Part shown: piece after piece, positions 63,243 to 64,000 of the stretch | How positions within the stretch are numbered: position 1 is the first letter of the stretch | Layout of the letters: each line of letters starts with the position of its first letter | NCBI GenBank assembly: GCA_965261105.1 | Contig: CBDHCM010000006.1 | Location: forward strand, 1,984,001-2,048,000 | Reading direction: 5' to 3' | From: Aldehydirespirator sp965261105 | GTDB lineage: Bacteria > Actinomycetota > Acidimicrobiia > Acidimicrobiales > Aldehydirespiratoraceae | Length of the DNA stretch: 64,000 nucleotides | The notes under the pieces: model-generated | Told to the model about the DNA's origin: nothing | Databases searched by the model: none | The model's input: the letters and a program-made list of their open reading frames with translations, nothing else | Made by a program: the position numbers and the translations under genes

Positions 63243-63794
63243 CTACAGCCGGACCCAGCCTTCGGGGGGATTCTTGCCCGGGTGCACCGCCCCGCACTGC
63301 CCGCAGGTGCGCAGTTCTTGGTCTTGGTAGAAGCGCTCGTACACCGGAGGCAGGTCGTGCACGATGCTGGTCAAGATCATCTCGGCGCGATGCACCAGCG
63401 ACTGGCACTCGAAGCAGTACCACTCGAGGGCGTCTATTGCCCCTTCGGGACGCTTCGGTTCGACCACCAGTCCGATCGACCCCGCCTGGGGGCGCTGCGG
63501 GGAATGGCGCACATGGGGCGGCAGCAGGAAGATCTCGCCTTCGCGGATCGCGACGTCGTAGTGGGCGTCGCCTTCGATGACCTTGAGCACCATGTCGCCC
63601 TCGAGCTGGTAGAAGAACTCTTCGACGGGATCGTCGTGGAAGTCTGTGCGCTGGTTGGGTCCACCGACGACGGTGACCATGAGGTCCGCGTCCTGGAAGA
63701 TCTGCCGGTTGCCGACGGGCGGTTTGAGCAGATCGCGGTGTTCGTCGATCCACCCCCGGAAGTTGAATGCTCTCAGCCGGGTTCCGCTTGTCAT
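63243..63794 (-). CDS. nbaC: 3-hydroxyanthranilate 3,4-dioxygenase
   Basis: A 183-residue cupin dioxygenase that opens 3-hydroxyanthranilate to aminocarboxymuconate semialdehyde. Iron ligands sit in FHDDPVEEFFYQLEG near residue 52 and LPPHVRHSPQ near 91; the C-terminal CFEC and CGQC pairs form the extra rubredoxin-like metal site of bacterial enzymes. It works directly after kynureninase in the kynurenine pathway. ATG start. Confidence 0.94.
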   Translation of the reverse strand: MTSGTRLRAFNFRGWIDEHRDLLKPPVGNRQIFQDADLMVTVVGGPNQRTDFHDDPVEEFFYQLEGDMVLKVIEGDAHYDVAIREGEIFLLPPHVRHSPQRPQAGSIGLVVEPKRPEGAIDALEWYCFECQSLVHRAEMILTSIVHDLPPVYERFYQDQELRTCGQCGAVHPGKNPPEGWVRL

Positions 63795-63842
63795 ATCCGC
63801 CCCCTCTCTAGGGTCTCTAGACCGACAGGTGAGCGCAACCGG

Positions 63843-64000
63843 TCACACCCGCAGGCCGCACTGTTCGAAGGCCTCGCGTGTGGCTGCCTTCTCACCGTCC
63901 GTCAACTCGAGAAGCGGCTCGCGGACGCGGCCTCCGACCTGTCCGAGCAGCTCCTGCCAGTACTTCTGGTGGGCATGGGGCTTCTCGGGGGGCCTGGTCC
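63843..64000 (-). CDS. DapA-like (dihydrodipicolinate synthase family) protein, C-terminal part
   Basis: Only the last ~52 residues are in the window: HAHQKYWQELLGQVGGRVRE, then PLLELTDGEKAATREAFEQC and a stop. The P-L-L-L-T-D-x-E pattern is the usual C-terminus of DHDPS/NAL-type aldolases. It is upstream of nbaC on the same strand, so it may act on a pyruvate-type product of the same pathway (inference). Confidence 0.7.
   Translation of the reverse strand, partial: TRPPEKPHAHQKYWQELLGQVGGRVREPLLELTDGEKAATREAFEQCGLRV

Noticed and set aside
1..64000. tRNA or rRNA genes as island attachment sites
   Set aside because: I looked for GTTCAATC/GTTCGAATC-type T-loops with a matching acceptor stem and for rRNA motifs and saw none I could support by eye.

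Overview
The window is high-GC DNA from an actinobacterium-like genome. A marine or host-associated acidimicrobial lineage is a guess from gene content (LLM flavoprotein, ring-hydroxylating oxygenases, kynurenine genes), not a proven placement. No rRNA, tRNA or CRISPR array was seen.

Layout. (1) 1-9377 is metabolic: a minus-strand run of amidohydrolase, LLM oxidoreductase, adenosine-deaminase-like enzyme, HSL-type hydrolase and a two-subunit Rieske dioxygenase, divergent from a sugar-type ABC importer (binding protein, double ATPase, permease). (2) 9500-18100 is a patchwork: a VapBC pair, an RloA/RloB-like defence pair with a small GIY-YIG-like gene, all lying between two mosaic repeats built of pieces of a Rieske oxygenase, a MOSC gene and a ribbon-helix-helix (RHH) gene, followed by the intact MOSC and Rieske genes and an IS1380 copy. 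(3) 18300-39120 is a defence island: a DUF433/DUF5615 toxin-antitoxin pair; hsdM-hsdS-hsdR with an AlbA/Schlafen-like tail on HsdR; an IS630 element; a DUF262-DUF1524 (GmrSD/SspE-like) nuclease with an extra C-terminal sensor-like domain; a giant sacsin-ATPase/SF2-helicase gene split by a second IS1380; and, on the other strand, a zinc-finger HNH protein, a DndB-like DGQHR protein and a NYN RNase.

(4) 39000-55000 is a graveyard and nursery of small modules: an Abi/HEPN-like gene, three copies of a hydrophobic gene of unknown function (one intact, one frameshifted, one truncated), an IS110 element with a probable bridge-RNA region, HigBA, a different VapBC, a second copy and a relic of the first VapBC, a K+ channel, an MFS transporter, a dual-specificity phosphatase and several truncated genes. 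(5) 55100-64000 returns to housekeeping: DUF2784, a secreted alpha/beta hydrolase, a cold-shock protein, an ammonium transporter with a Gly/Pro/Gln tail, and the kynurenine genes kynU and 3-hydroxyanthranilate dioxygenase behind a DapA-like gene.

Three observations stand out. First, removing the second IS1380 copy plus one 5-bp target duplication restores a single 1,490-codon reading frame joining a sacsin-type ATPase to a DEAH helicase, directly downstream of the DUF262 nuclease: a candidate two-gene defence system, probably inactivated. Second, an AhpD-like gene at 57884-58432 has an in-frame TGA where the second active-site cysteine of CHYC should be, followed 18 nt later by a GGTCT-loop hairpin matching the E. 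coli fdhF SECIS as I remember it: a probable selenoprotein. Third, the dndB-like gene is preceded by four TACGTCT/C repeats spaced 21-22 bp apart, a likely operator.
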